Shown piece after piece: positions 7,003-16,475 of a stretch of DNA of 64,000 nt. The notes below the pieces were generated by a model. That model ran no database searches, was not told the DNA's origin, and saw only the letters and a program-made list of their open reading frames with translations. The position numbers were made by a program, and so were the translations under genes. The DNA lies in the NCBI GenBank assembly GCA_027486555.1, contig JAIXOX010000012.1, positions 1-64,000 of the forward strand, in the 5' to 3' direction. The stretch's first letter is position 1; each line of letters begins with the position of its first letter. This DNA comes from Comamonadaceae bacterium (GTDB taxonomy: Bacteria > Pseudomonadota > Gammaproteobacteria > Burkholderiales > Burkholderiaceae_C).

Positions 7003-9525
7003 TTAAAAATGCGCCATGGTCAATGAAAGACGGAAGGTGCGACCGTACTGTTCATTTTGGAAGTTGAAGCGTTCGCTGCCAAGGTACACATAGTATTTTT
7101 CTTTGTTGATGTTCAAGCCTTCAAATGTCAGTTGAGTCATTTTGTTGATTTGGTATTTCACAGAAAGATCAACCTGTCTTTGTCCAGCCACCCAAGCGTC
7201 TTGGCTGGCATCCACCACATCGCTGCCGGTTTGCAGCAAATAACGTGATTTGGCGTTTGACGCAATGCGAGCACTCAGAGGGCCCGCTTCATAACCCAAA
7301 ACAAGATTTACCACTCTGTTTGACTGGCCTGGCAATGCGACTTCGCGGGAAAGCAGCTTGTTGGTCGGTATGTCAAAGCGTGAAAGCACCGTGGTGGAAT
7401 CCGTGATCGTCGCGTTGGCGCCAACAATCAAACCACTCAAAGCGCCTGGCAGCTGACGAAGCGCTTGTGTGTAAGACAATTCGTAACCCTTGAGCTTGGC
7501 TTTGTCGCCGTTCACCCCCACGGTGGCTGAAGTAAAACCGGCAAACTGTCCGGTACCGGCCATGTTGGTGGTGTATGTGAAATCTTTGATGTCTTTTGTG
7601 AAGTAATACAAAGACATGACGCCATCTTTGCCAATCAAACGCTCCACACCAAGGTCAAAATTGGCGGAGGTCAGAGGTTTCAGATCAGGATTGCCGATGG
7701 TGGCTTCGGTTGGCGAACTGTAGGAAACGCCGGGGGCCAATTGAGAGAAGTTGGCTCGCACAACAGACTTGGTCAAAGCTGCGCGAATGCTGGTTTCTTG
7801 GTCAAGGCTGTTGCGAATTTGCAGATTGGGCAAAGTGTTGCCAAAGCTACGGCTTGTGTTCTTGGGGGTCAGCGCATTGTTCAAGAACTGATTGCCGTTG
7901 GCTTCAAACTTTGTGTTTTCATGGCGAACACCCGCCAGAATGTTCCAGTTGCCAACATCGCTGCTCACTTGAGCGTAGGTGGCGTTGATGTTTTCATTCA
8001 TGCGCCAATCATTGATAGCAGAAGTGGAAACAATCGTTGCACCAGCTTTGTTCAAGCCAGCGGCGCGTGCACGAACCAAAGCCGGGTCAATTGAAAGACC
8101 TATCATTTGTGGGAAATCAACCATGTTGGTGCCGTTGAAAGCATTCAAAGTGGTTGGGCCTGCTCCCCAATAGTTGGGACTTGCGGCGTTCGAGCTGTTG
8201 AAAGTCCACTGGTCCGTGTCATTGGTTTTTTTGCGAAGGCTGGACTTGAATCCAAATTTCAAAGTGCTTTGGACGTCGCCAAAATTGAGCTTTCGGCTCA
8301 AGTCAAATTTGCCGTGGCTCTCTTTGTCTTCACTCAACCTGGATTGGAAGGTGATGGCGTTCAATCCGAATTTGCTGGGGTCATACAGTGACGAGTTGGC
8401 AGGTGCGGTAATCACGGGCAACATCGTGTTTTTGTAGGTCAGGCCCGTCACGTTTTGCCTGAAGGACACACTGTTGAGCGCGTTCGGTTGATCTTCATTC
8501 GCGGAGCTGAAGCCAAGACGACCTTCCAACTTCCAAGCGTCCCAGGTTTGCGATCCACCGATGACCTGAGACAGAATTTCGCGGGTGTATTTGCGTTGTC
8601 TTAAGTTGCGCTCAGCGCGTGCATTGAAGGGGGTGTCTTCTGCTGCAGACCCGCCACTGATGTTGCTGATGCCCAAGCGGTCGCGAAGTTCATCGTCACT
8701 GAAGGAGCTCCAAAATGTCTTTGAATAAAAAGATTGATCTTTGTTGACGCGGTAATCCAGATTCAGAGACAAGGCATCGCGCTCTCGCACCGGCTGGTAA
8801 TCGCGCAGCTCAACTGAAGTCAATTTTCCAGCCGACCATCCGCCACCTGTTTCGACGTCATCAGAGGCAAACTTTCGTTTTTCGGTGCTGATGCCCACAG
8901 CAACACCCAATTTACCATCCATGAAACGATCTGCCCAAAGTGCGCTGGCAAATGGATTGCTCTTCTTGGAAAGTTCATCGTAGCCCACGCCACCCGTCAC
9001 GGAGAGCAGCTTGCCAGGAAGATCAAAGGCAGACAGCGTTTTGACGTCGATGGTGCCGCCCAATGAGTTGGCATCCATGTCGGGTGTGAGCGTTTTGGTC
9101 ACTTCCAGCGATCGGATCATGCCCGCGGGCAAGATGTCCAAAGTCACTCCGCGCCGACCGTTTTCAGGCGCAGGCACCAAGGCGCCGTTGATGGTGACGG
9201 TATTCAAATCGGGGCCAAGACCTCGAACGACCACATAGCGACCTTCACCCTGATCGCGTTGCAGCGAGATACCCGGCATGCGCGCCAAAGCTTCGGCGGC
9301 ATTGATATCGGGCAAGGCGCCGATGTCGTCGGAGCTGACCACACTGATGATTTGGTTCGATGCCTCTTGAGCACGGATGGATTTGCTCAGACTGGATGCT
9401 TGGCCAGTGATCACGATGGTGTCGAGATTGCCGGAAGGGGGGACGGCTTGCTGAGCAACAGCTTGGCACATCAAGAATGTGCTGCAAGCCACCAAGGAAA
9501 GTTTGAAGGGAGCGGTCATTGACAT
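7003..9525 (-). CDS. TonB-dependent outer-membrane receptor
   Basis: A 22-stranded outer-membrane transporter powered by TonB-ExbBD. From the ATG at 9525 the product has 840 residues: a signal peptide ending CQAVAQ, a TonB-box-like LDTIVITG, a plug domain (about 50-165; PDINAAEALARMPGISLQRD, then VVVRGLGPDLNTVTING), a long beta-barrel and a C-terminal phenylalanine (LTMAHF) as required for BAM insertion. The plug resembles the Xanthomonas/Caulobacter-type receptors used for carbohydrate and other organic ligands rather than classic siderophore receptors. An upstream in-frame ATG at 9579 would add 18 residues before the signal peptide and is less likely. The phosphatase gene follows with no gap, so the ligand may be a phosphorylated compound; that is inference. 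Confidence 0.88.
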   Translation of the reverse strand: MSMTAPFKLSLVACSTFLMCQAVAQQAVPPSGNLDTIVITGQASSLSKSIRAQEASNQIISVVSSDDIGALPDINAAEALARMPGISLQRDQGEGRYVVVRGLGPDLNTVTINGALVPAPENGRRGVTLDILPAGMIRSLEVTKTLTPDMDANSLGGTIDVKTLSAFDLPGKLLSVTGGVGYDELSKKSNPFASALWADRFMDGKLGVAVGISTEKRKFASDDVETGGGWSAGKLTSVELRDYQPVRERDALSLNLDYRVNKDQSFYSKTFWSSFSDDELRDRLGISNISGGSAAEDTPFNARAERNLRQRKYTREILSQVIGGSQTWDAWKLEGRLGFSSANEDQPNALNSVSFRQNVTGLTYKNTMLPVITAPANSSLYDPSKFGLNAITFQSRLSEDKESHGKFDLSRKLNFGDVQSTLKFGFKSSLRKKTNDTDQWTFNSSNAASPNYWGAGPTTLNAFNGTNMVDFPQMIGLSIDPALVRARAAGLNKAGATIVSTSAINDWRMNENINATYAQVSSDVGNWNILAGVRHENTKFEANGNQFLNNALTPKNTSRSFGNTLPNLQIRNSLDQETSIRAALTKSVVRANFSQLAPGVSYSSPTEATIGNPDLKPLTSANFDLGVERLIGKDGVMSLYYFTKDIKDFTYTTNMAGTGQFAGFTSATVGVNGDKAKLKGYELSYTQALRQLPGALSGLIVGANATITDSTTVLSRFDIPTNKLLSREVALPGQSNRVVNLVLGYEAGPLSARIASNAKSRYLLQTGSDVVDASQDAWVAGQRQVDLSVKYQINKMTQLTFEGLNINKEKYYVYLGSERFNFQNEQYGRTFRLSLTMAHF

Positions 9526-9667
9526 ATTTGCTTTCGGAATGTAGTAAGCACAAAAAATGAACAACCTGCATTTTTTCAATCAAAAATGAAATTCATATTA
9601 AACCGTCAATACAAATTGACTTTGATGGTTTTGTGGGTTGCTGCAATGCATCCGTGTGGACCGATCG

Positions 9668-9705
9668 AAAAAAAACCTGCCGACTCTAGGAGTTGGACAG
9701 GTTTT
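9668..9705 (-). terminator. Intrinsic terminator downstream of tRNA-Gly
   Basis: On the minus strand AAAACCTG pairs with CAGGTTTT across an 18-base loop and continues in a run of T (plus-strand A at 9668-9675). It lies 33 bases past the CCA end of the tRNA gene and also separates it from the receptor gene. Confidence 0.8.
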
Positions 9706-9737
9706 GCGGCTTGGGGATGTGATCTGAAGCGATCTTT

Positions 9738-9811
9738 TGGAGCGGGTGAAGGGAATCGAACCCTCGTTATTTGCTTGGGAAGCAAAAGTCCTACCATTAA
9801 ACGACACCCGC
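9738..9811 (-). tRNA. glyU: tRNA-Gly(CCC)
   Basis: Read on the minus strand, the acceptor stem GCGGGTG pairs with CACCCGC, followed by discriminator T and an encoded CCA (plus-strand 9738-9740). The anticodon arm is TTTGC-TTCCCAA-GCAAA, giving anticodon CCC. The T-arm contains GGTTCGATTCC. The gene is 74 bases including CCA and closely resembles E. coli glyU. It stands 13 bases after the stop of the upstream dehydrogenase gene on the same strand. Confidence 0.95.
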
Positions 9812-9824
9812 GAAGGTGTGCATT

Positions 9825-11297
9825 TTACTTCAGGATGTCGCCCAAGCAGAGGTACTTGATTTCCACGTAATCGTCCATGCCGTGGTGTGAGCCTTCACGG
9901 CCAAGGCCCGACTGCTTGACGCCACCAAAAGGCACATGTTCGGTGGCCAAAATGCCCACGTTGATGCCCACCATGCCGTATTCGAGCGCTTCGCTGACGC
10001 GGAAGATGCGGCCCACGTCGCGGCTGTAGAAATAGCTGGCCAGGCCGAACTCGGTGTTGTTGGCTGCGTCAATCGCTTCTTGCTCGGTCTTGAATTTGAA
10101 GATGGGTGCGAACGGGCCAAAGGTTTCTTCTTTGGCGCAAACCATGTCGGCGCTGGCATCGGCGATCACAGTGGGCTCAAAAAACTGACCTTCCAGGCGC
10201 TTGCCACCCGCGAGCACACGGCCACCTTTGGCGATGGCGTCATTCACATGGCGCTCGACCTTGTCGAGGGCCGAGGGCTCGATCAGTGGGCCTTGGTTCA
10301 CGCCGTCGGCAAAACCGTTGCCCACTTTGGCCGTTTTGACTTTGGCCGCAAACTTGGCGGCGAATTCTTCGTACACCGATTCCTGCACATAAAAACGGTT
10401 GGTGCACACGCAGGTCTGGCCCGCGTTGCGGTATTTGCTGGCGAATGCACCTTCCACGGCGCTGTCGATGTCGGCGTCTTCAAACACGATGAAGGGCGCG
10501 TTACCGCCCAGCTCCAAAGACATCTTTTTGACGGTGGGGGCCGACTGCGCCATCAAAATGCGGCCCACTTCGGTCGAGCCAGTGAAGCTGATGTGGCGCA
10601 CCACGTCGCTGGCGCACAGCACCTTGCCGATGGCGATGCTTTGCGGGCCGTCGGCAGTGATGATGTTGAGGACGCCAGCCGGGATGCCCGCGCGAATGGC
10701 CAACTCGGCCGCAGCCAGGGCGGTGAGCGGTGTTTGCTCGGCAGGTTTGATGACCACGGGGCAGCCTGCAGCCAAGGCGGGTGCCACCTTGCGGGTGATC
10801 ATGGCCAGCGGAAAGTTCCAGGGCGTGATGGCCGCGCAAACGCCAATGGGCTGCTTGAGCACCAACAGGCGGCGGTTGTTGTCGAACTGGGGCAGGGTTT
10901 CGCCATTGACGCGCTTGGCTTCTTCGGCAAACCACTCCACAAAACTTGCGCCATAAGCCACTTCGCCACGCGACTCGGCAATGGGTTTACCGTTTTCTGC
11001 GGTCATCAAGCGGGCCAGGTCTTCGGTGTTGGCGATCAGCAGGTCAAACCACTTGCGCAAGATGGTGCTGCGCTCTTTGGCGGTTTTGGTTTTCCAGGGG
11101 CCCCAGGCCGCGTTGGCAGCGGCAATGGCGGCTTCGGCTTCGGCCGCACCGAGGTTGGCCACACTGGCCAAATGCCCACCCGTGGCCGGGTCGGTCACCT
11201 CAAAACGCTGGCTGCCTGCGACCCACTGTCCGTTGATCAGGGCGTCGGTCTTGAGCAAAGTGGGGTCGTTGAGCAGGGCAAGGGGCGATGTGGTCAT
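9825..11297 (-). CDS. gabD: NAD(P)-dependent succinate-semialdehyde dehydrogenase
   Basis: An aldehyde dehydrogenase of 490 residues. The catalytic thiol is in NAGQTCVCTNR (C296), the general base in LELGGNAP (E262), and the oxyanion asparagine in TPWNFPLAM. The cofactor-binding ISFTGSTEVG is intact. Overall sequence and C-terminus (PFGGVKQSGLGREGSHHGMD) match GabD, which oxidises succinate semialdehyde to succinate in GABA and related catabolism. I chose the ATG at 11297 (MTTSPLALL) because residues upstream to 11375 do not look like part of the family. No gabT is nearby. Other semialdehydes, such as glutarate semialdehyde, remain possible substrates. Confidence 0.9.
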   Translation of the reverse strand: MTTSPLALLNDPTLLKTDALINGQWVAGSQRFEVTDPATGGHLASVANLGAAEAEAAIAAANAAWGPWKTKTAKERSTILRKWFDLLIANTEDLARLMTAENGKPIAESRGEVAYGASFVEWFAEEAKRVNGETLPQFDNNRRLLVLKQPIGVCAAITPWNFPLAMITRKVAPALAAGCPVVIKPAEQTPLTALAAAELAIRAGIPAGVLNIITADGPQSIAIGKVLCASDVVRHISFTGSTEVGRILMAQSAPTVKKMSLELGGNAPFIVFEDADIDSAVEGAFASKYRNAGQTCVCTNRFYVQESVYEEFAAKFAAKVKTAKVGNGFADGVNQGPLIEPSALDKVERHVNDAIAKGGRVLAGGKRLEGQFFEPTVIADASADMVCAKEETFGPFAPIFKFKTEQEAIDAANNTEFGLASYFYSRDVGRIFRVSEALEYGMVGINVGILATEHVPFGGVKQSGLGREGSHHGMDDYVEIKYLCLGDILK

Positions 11298-11422
11298 GGT
11301 GTTGAAGTTTGATGGAGAGGGACTGCGGCTGTGCATTGACGGCTTGGGTGCTTCAGCATAGCGTGCAAAAACCACAGAACGTGTCGCTCAGTTAACGCAG
11401 CGCTTGGGGTCGAAATTGGTGT

Positions 11423-12052
11423 TCAGACCTGAAAACCTTCGGGTGGCAGGCCTTGGGCTTGTCGGTGGGCCATTTGGGTGTAAGCCGACTCCATCAGGCG
11501 GGCCAGGAGTCTGCCGTCAAACAGGGCGGATCGCTTGGGGCTGTGGGTCACGCGTTGGCGCAGCTGGCTCAAGGCTTTGGGTTCTTTGCAAAGTTTCAGG
11601 GCCAGGTTTTCGTAGTCGCTCAAGCTGTGCGTGATCAGCTCTTTGAGGTCCAACGCCGTCAAGAGGCTGGCACCGACGCGAGAGGCAAAACTGCGTCCGC
11701 TGAGGGTGAGCACCGGCAAGCCGACCCACAGGGCATCGCTGGCCGTGGTGTGCGCGTTATAGGGCGCGGTGTCCAGAAACAGGTCGGCCAATCGGTAGCG
11801 TGACAGGTGCTCGGCCAGGGGGGCGAATTCTGCAAAGACCAGCCTTTCGGGGGCAATGCCTTGGGCCTGAGCGTACTGCCGCAGCGTGAATTGCACTTGG
11901 CGGTTTTTGTCAAACAACCACAGCACAGCATGGGGGGGTTGATCGAGGATGCGCATCCAAGCCTGAAACATGTCGGGGCTGATTTTGAAGGTGCTTTTTA
12001 AGCAGCACAGCAGGACGGCTGTTGCAGATGCATGCTCAGGTGACCGGTCACT
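11423..12052 (-). pseudogene. 5'-truncated remnant of a GT41 (SPINDLY/OGT-like) glycosyltransferase
   Basis: Only the C-terminal part of the GT-B catalytic domain survives. From an ATG at 11971 the frame reads 182 residues with ILDQPPHAVLWL, RYRLADLFLDTAPYNAHTT and ASDALWVGLPVLTLSGRSFA, all diagnostic of TPR-linked family-41 transferases. Homology clearly continues upstream of that ATG in the same frame (VLLCCLKSTFKISPDMFQAW, about 12016 down), and the frame is open back to a TGA at 12053-12055 without a proper start. The TPR repeats and N-lobe, normally several hundred residues, are absent, and the DUF599 gene begins just beyond. The remaining frame has no stop. A short product could be made, but it would lack the acceptor-binding half. 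Confidence 0.75.
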
Positions 12053-12088
12053 TCAGGTGTATCCGCTTCCTTGTTACGATTGGGACCT

Positions 12089-12784
12089 ATGAAGATCATT
12101 TCGATGTTGCCTTGGGCCGATTGGCTGGGTTTGGTTTGTTTTCTCGGGATGTGGGTGGGCTATGCTTGGGTGGCCAAGGTGCGTGGCATGCGAGACTTGA
12201 GCCTGATTGCCACCACCAACCGCTATCGTCAGCTGTGGATGGTGCAGGCCACGGGGCGCGATCCACGCATGCTCGATGGCCTGATCACCCAAACTTTGTC
12301 CCAAACACCGGCATTTTTTTCGTCGACCAGCATCATCATCATCGGCGGCTTGTTTGCTTTGCTGGGCACCACCGACAAGGCGGCCGAATTGGTGCTTGAA
12401 ATCCCCTTTGCCCAACCCACGCCGATGTTGGTGTTTGAGTTCAAGGTGCTGGTTTTGGTGGCGATTTTTGTCTATGCCTTTTTCCGGTTTTCTTGGTCCA
12501 TGCGCCAATACACTTTTGTGGCTTTGGTCATTGGTGCGATGCCCCCGCCCGAAGAATTTGTAGACGAACGCTTTGACCGGCAGCACTTTGCCGAGCGGGC
12601 GGGCAATTTGGTGAGTGCTGCCGCTGAAACCTTCAACGATGGCTTGCGGGCTTATTACTTTTCATTTGCTGCGATGGCCTGGTTTTTTTCACCTTTGGCC
12701 CTGGTCATGGCCACAGCTTTGGTGGTGCTGATTTTGTATGGGCGTGAGTTTCGTTCCGAAGTCTTGCATGTGCTGCGCGATTGA
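12089..12784 (+). CDS. DUF599 family inner-membrane protein
   Basis: A 231-residue integral membrane protein with about four hydrophobic segments: near residues 7-25, 80-97 (SIIIIGGLFALLGT), 113-135 (EFKVLVLVAIFVYAFFRF) and 198-222. The conserved RMLDGLITQTLSQTPAFFSS and FSWSMRQYTFVA match the DUF599 family, which is widespread in Proteobacteria and has no established function. The ATG at 12089 was chosen; an in-frame TTG at 12071 would add six residues. It lies 62 bases before dnaE on the same strand, without a terminator I can see. Confidence 0.8.
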   Translation: MKIISMLPWADWLGLVCFLGMWVGYAWVAKVRGMRDLSLIATTNRYRQLWMVQATGRDPRMLDGLITQTLSQTPAFFSSTSIIIIGGLFALLGTTDKAAELVLEIPFAQPTPMLVFEFKVLVLVAIFVYAFFRFSWSMRQYTFVALVIGAMPPPEEFVDERFDRQHFAERAGNLVSAAAETFNDGLRAYYFSFAAMAWFFSPLALVMATALVVLILYGREFRSEVLHVLRD

Positions 12785-12850
12785 GGTGAGGGCACGCAAG
12801 GGCTGCAAATTGCACCGTGCTGTGAGCTCTGGCCTTCTACAATGGGGCTT

Positions 12851-15800
12851 ATGTTTGTTCACCTGCGCTTGCACTCCGAATTTTCCGTCGTTGACTCGAC
12901 CTGCCGCATTGACGAAGTCATACAAAAAGCGGCCCAAGACCGGCAACCGGCTTTGGCCCTTACCGACCTGAACAACTTGTTTGGCGGGGTCAAGTTCTAC
13001 AAGGAAGGCCGGGGCAAAGGCGTCAAGCCCATTTTGGGCGCAGAAATCAACCTCGAAGGTCTGGGTGGTGATCTGGGGGCCATCAGTCGGGTGGCTCTGC
13101 TGGTGCAAAGCCATCAGGGTTATCTGAATATTTGCGAATTGCTGGCCCGGGCCTGGACACAGAATGTGGTCAAAAACGTGGCCGTGGTCAGGCTGACCTG
13201 GCTCATGGAACTGGCCGAAGGCCTGATCCTCATGTCTGGCGCACAGGCGGGTCCGGTGGGGCAGGCACTGGTGCAAGGCGACAGCGACAAAGCCGCAGAC
13301 ATTGCTTTGCAACTGGCTTCCATCTTTCCGCACCGTTTTTACCTGGAATTGCAGCGGGCTGGCCGCCCTGAAGACGAGCCTCAGGTGGCAGGGGCTGTGG
13401 CGCTGGCCGTACGCTTGGGGCTGCCGGTGGTGGCCACGCACCCGGTTCAATTTTTGGCGACCGAAGACTACGAAGCCCACGAAGCGCGGGTCTGCATTTC
13501 CGAAGGCGAAATTCTGGCTAATCCGCGCCGGGTGCGGCGTTTCACCCGGGAACAGTATTTCAAGTCCTCACAAGAAATGTGTGCGCTGTTTGCCGACGTG
13601 CCCAGCGCGATTGCCAACACGCTGGAAATAGCCAAGCGCTGCAACCTGACGCTGGTGCTGGGCAAGCCGCAGCTGCCTAACTTTCCGATCCCCCCCGTCA
13701 ATGGCGTGGTCATGTCGGTGGACGATTATTTCCGACATGTCTCTCACGAGGGCCTCAAAGAGCGCCTGATCCACCTGTACCCCGACGAGGCCAAACGCGA
13801 GGCAGAGCGCGCGCGGTATGTAGACAGGCTGGAGTTCGAGCTGGGCACCATTTTGAAGATGGGTTTTCCGGGGTACTTCCTGATCGTGGGCGACTTCATC
13901 CAGTGGGCCAAGGCCAACGGCTGCCCGGTGGGACCAGGCCGGGGTTCGGGTGCGGGCTCGCTCGTGGCCTATGCGCTCAAGATCACCGATCTGGACCCGC
14001 TGCAATACAGCTTGCTGTTTGAGCGATTTTTGAACCCCGAGCGGGTGTCCATGCCCGACTTCGACATCGACTTTTGCCAGGGCAACCGGGACAGGGTGAT
14101 CGACTACGTGAAGGACAAATACGGCCGTGATGCGGTGTCGCAGATTGCCACTTTTGGCACCATGGCCGCGCGCGCGGCCATTCGCGACGTGGGCCGTGTG
14201 CTGGACATGAGCTACACCTTTTGTGACGGCATCAGCAAGCTGATTCCCAACAAGCCGGGCATGTCGGTCACGCTGCAGTACCCGCCCGCCACGCCCAAAG
14301 AGGGCGACAAGAACAACTATGCGATCGCCATGGAGCCCATCCTGGCCGAGCGCATCGAGCGCGAAGAGGATGTGAGGACCTTGATCGAGTTGGCACAAAA
14401 ACTCGAAGGCATGACCCGCAACATCGGCATGCATGCCGGGGGCGTGCTCATTGCGCCGGGCAAGCTGACCGACTTTTGTCCGCTCTACCAGCAGCCGGGC
14501 AGCGAATCGGCGGTGAGCCAATACGACAAGGACGACGTGGAGTCTGCCGGGCTGGTGAAGTTCGACTTTTTGGGCCTGGCCACGCTGACTATTTTGGAGA
14601 TCGCCCGCGAGTTCATCATGAAGCGGCACAAGGGTCAGGACAAATTCGCCTTTGAGAATATCCCGCTGGACGATGCGCCGACTTACAAACTTTTTGCAGA
14701 TGGCAAGACCGAAGCTGTGTTCCAGTTTGAAAGCCGGGGCATGCAGGGCATGCTGCGCGACGCCCGCCCCAGCCGCCTGGAAGACCTGATCGCGCTGAAC
14801 GCGCTGTACCGTCCGGGGCCTATGGACCTGATCCCCAGCTTTGTGGCGCGCAAGCACGGGCGCGAAGTGGTGGAGTACCCGCACCCGGCAGTGGCCGACA
14901 TGCTGAGCGAGACCTACGGCATCATGGTCTACCAAGAGCAGGTGATGCAGACCGCGCAAATTTTGGGCGGTTATTCGCTAGGCGGTGCTGACTTGTTGCG
15001 CCGTGCCATGGGCAAGAAGAAGGCCGAAGAAATGGCCGAGCACCGCGAGAAGTTCCGCGCAGGCGCTTTGGCCACCCACAACATCCCGCAGGACAAAGCC
15101 GACGAGGTGTTTGACCTGATGGAAAAGTTTGCGGGCTACGGCTTTAACAAGTCGCACGCGGCTGCGTATTCGCTGCTGGCCTACCACACGGGCTGGCTCA
15201 AGGTGCACTACACCGCCGAATTCTTCTGCGCCAACATGACGGTGGAGATGGACGACACCGACAAACTCAAGGTCTTGCACGAAGACGCGCTCAAATTCGG
15301 CATCCGCTTTGACCCACCAGACGTGAACCGGGGCACGCACCGCTTCGAACCGGTGACCGACAAAATCATCCGTTACGGTTTGGGCGCCATCAAAGGCACG
15401 GGCCAGCAAGCGATTGAGGCGATTGTGGCGGCCCGCAAAGAAGGGGGGCCTTTCAAAAGCTTGTTTGACTTTGCCGTGCGGGTGGACCGCAGTCGTATCA
15501 ACAAGCGCACGGTGGATGCGCTCATCAAAGCCGGTGCCTTTGACTCTTTGCACATGAACCGGGCCGCCTTGTCGGTCAGCATCGACAAGGCTTTCGAGTT
15601 TGCAGCGGCCTCAGTGGCCAACGCCAACCAAGGCGGCCTTTTTGACATGCTTGGCGACGATTCGCACGGATCGAGCACCCAAGAGCCTGACTTGGTGGAG
15701 GTCATGCCTTGGGGCATCAAAGAGCGCTTGTTGCTGGAAAAAACCGCTGTCGGCTTTTTCTTGTCCGGCCACTTGTTTGACGCGGTGGCGCTTGAGGTGC

Positions 15801-16378
15801 GCCAGTTCGCGGGCCGCAAGATTGAGGAGTTGATCGACAGCCGCGAATCGATGGTCTTGGCGGGCATCGTGAGCGATTTGCGCATCATCAACGGCCAGCG
15901 CGGCAAGGTGGCCATTTTCAAGCTCGACGACAAATCGGGTGTGATAGAGGCCACGGCCGACGAATCCTTGATCAACTCGGCCAAGCATTTGCTCAAAGAC
16001 GACGAACTCATCATCGTCACGGCCAAAATGCAGGCCGACCGTTTCTCGGGCGGATTTCGCCTCAAGATCGAGCAGATCATGGATTTGGGTGCAGCCCGTT
16101 GCCGCTACGGCAAATACCTGCGCGTGGCCGTTAATGGTCGTGCGCCCGACATTGCTCGTCTGGTGCGTGAGTTTCCTGCTCAGCGCGAGCAGACTGAACA
16201 AGGCGATTTGGTGCGCGGCTTGTCAGTGCGCTTGGTGTTGGAGCGGCGCAAGGACGAACTGGTCGCCCGCGCAGAGCTTGCACTGGGAGAAGCCGCCAAA
16301 TTTTTCCCGACCGATGCAGCCTTGGCCAGTTGGATGGCGCAGGCCGATCAGGGTCAGGCGCAGATTGTGTACAACTGA
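12851..16378 (+). CDS. dnaE: DNA polymerase III alpha subunit
   Basis: The replicative polymerase catalytic subunit, 1175 residues and close to the E. coli length. The order is a PHP domain (about 1-280, beginning FVHLRLHSEFSVVDSTCR), the PolIII palm and fingers with GPGRGSGAGSLVAYAL and metal-binding aspartates in PDFDIDFCQ (D403 and D405), a helix-hairpin-helix region, and an OB fold near residues 980-1080. ATG 12851 gives the common MFVHLRLH start; ATG 12842, nine bases earlier, is also in frame. I see no internal stop or frameshift. It acts in the cytoplasm with epsilon and the beta clamp. Confidence 0.96.
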   Translation: MFVHLRLHSEFSVVDSTCRIDEVIQKAAQDRQPALALTDLNNLFGGVKFYKEGRGKGVKPILGAEINLEGLGGDLGAISRVALLVQSHQGYLNICELLARAWTQNVVKNVAVVRLTWLMELAEGLILMSGAQAGPVGQALVQGDSDKAADIALQLASIFPHRFYLELQRAGRPEDEPQVAGAVALAVRLGLPVVATHPVQFLATEDYEAHEARVCISEGEILANPRRVRRFTREQYFKSSQEMCALFADVPSAIANTLEIAKRCNLTLVLGKPQLPNFPIPPVNGVVMSVDDYFRHVSHEGLKERLIHLYPDEAKREAERARYVDRLEFELGTILKMGFPGYFLIVGDFIQWAKANGCPVGPGRGSGAGSLVAYALKITDLDPLQYSLLFERFLNPERVSMPDFDIDFCQGNRDRVIDYVKDKYGRDAVSQIATFGTMAARAAIRDVGRVLDMSYTFCDGISKLIPNKPGMSVTLQYPPATPKEGDKNNYAIAMEPILAERIEREEDVRTLIELAQKLEGMTRNIGMHAGGVLIAPGKLTDFCPLYQQPGSESAVSQYDKDDVESAGLVKFDFLGLATLTILEIAREFIMKRHKGQDKFAFENIPLDDAPTYKLFADGKTEAVFQFESRGMQGMLRDARPSRLEDLIALNALYRPGPMDLIPSFVARKHGREVVEYPHPAVADMLSETYGIMVYQEQVMQTAQILGGYSLGGADLLRRAMGKKKAEEMAEHREKFRAGALATHNIPQDKADEVFDLMEKFAGYGFNKSHAAAYSLLAYHTGWLKVHYTAEFFCANMTVEMDDTDKLKVLHEDALKFGIRFDPPDVNRGTHRFEPVTDKIIRYGLGAIKGTGQQAIEAIVAARKEGGPFKSLFDFAVRVDRSRINKRTVDALIKAGAFDSLHMNRAALSVSIDKAFEFAAASVANANQGGLFDMLGDDSHGSSTQEPDLVEVMPWGIKERLLLEKTAVGFFLSGHLFDAVALEVRQFAGRKIEELIDSRESMVLAGIVSDLRIINGQRGKVAIFKLDDKSGVIEATADESLINSAKHLLKDDELIIVTAKMQADRFSGGFRLKIEQIMDLGAARCRYGKYLRVAVNGRAPDIARLVREFPAQREQTEQGDLVRGLSVRLVLERRKDELVARAELALGEAAKFFPTDAALASWMAQADQGQAQIVYN

Positions 16379-16475
16379 TCAAATGTTCAGCGCATGGCGG
16401 GCCACACGGCCGAGATGCCCGTGTATGCGCTCAGGCTTTCGATCGTTCTTTTGATAAAACTTGGATGCCAAGGGC

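Noticed and set aside
5428-9525. Recent horizontal transfer of the receptor-phosphatase pair based on base composition
   Set aside because: The phosphatase gene looks somewhat richer in A and T than dnaE (28 of 60 versus 33 of 60 G+C in single sampled lines), but native genes such as bamA look about the same, and there are no mobile-element traces.
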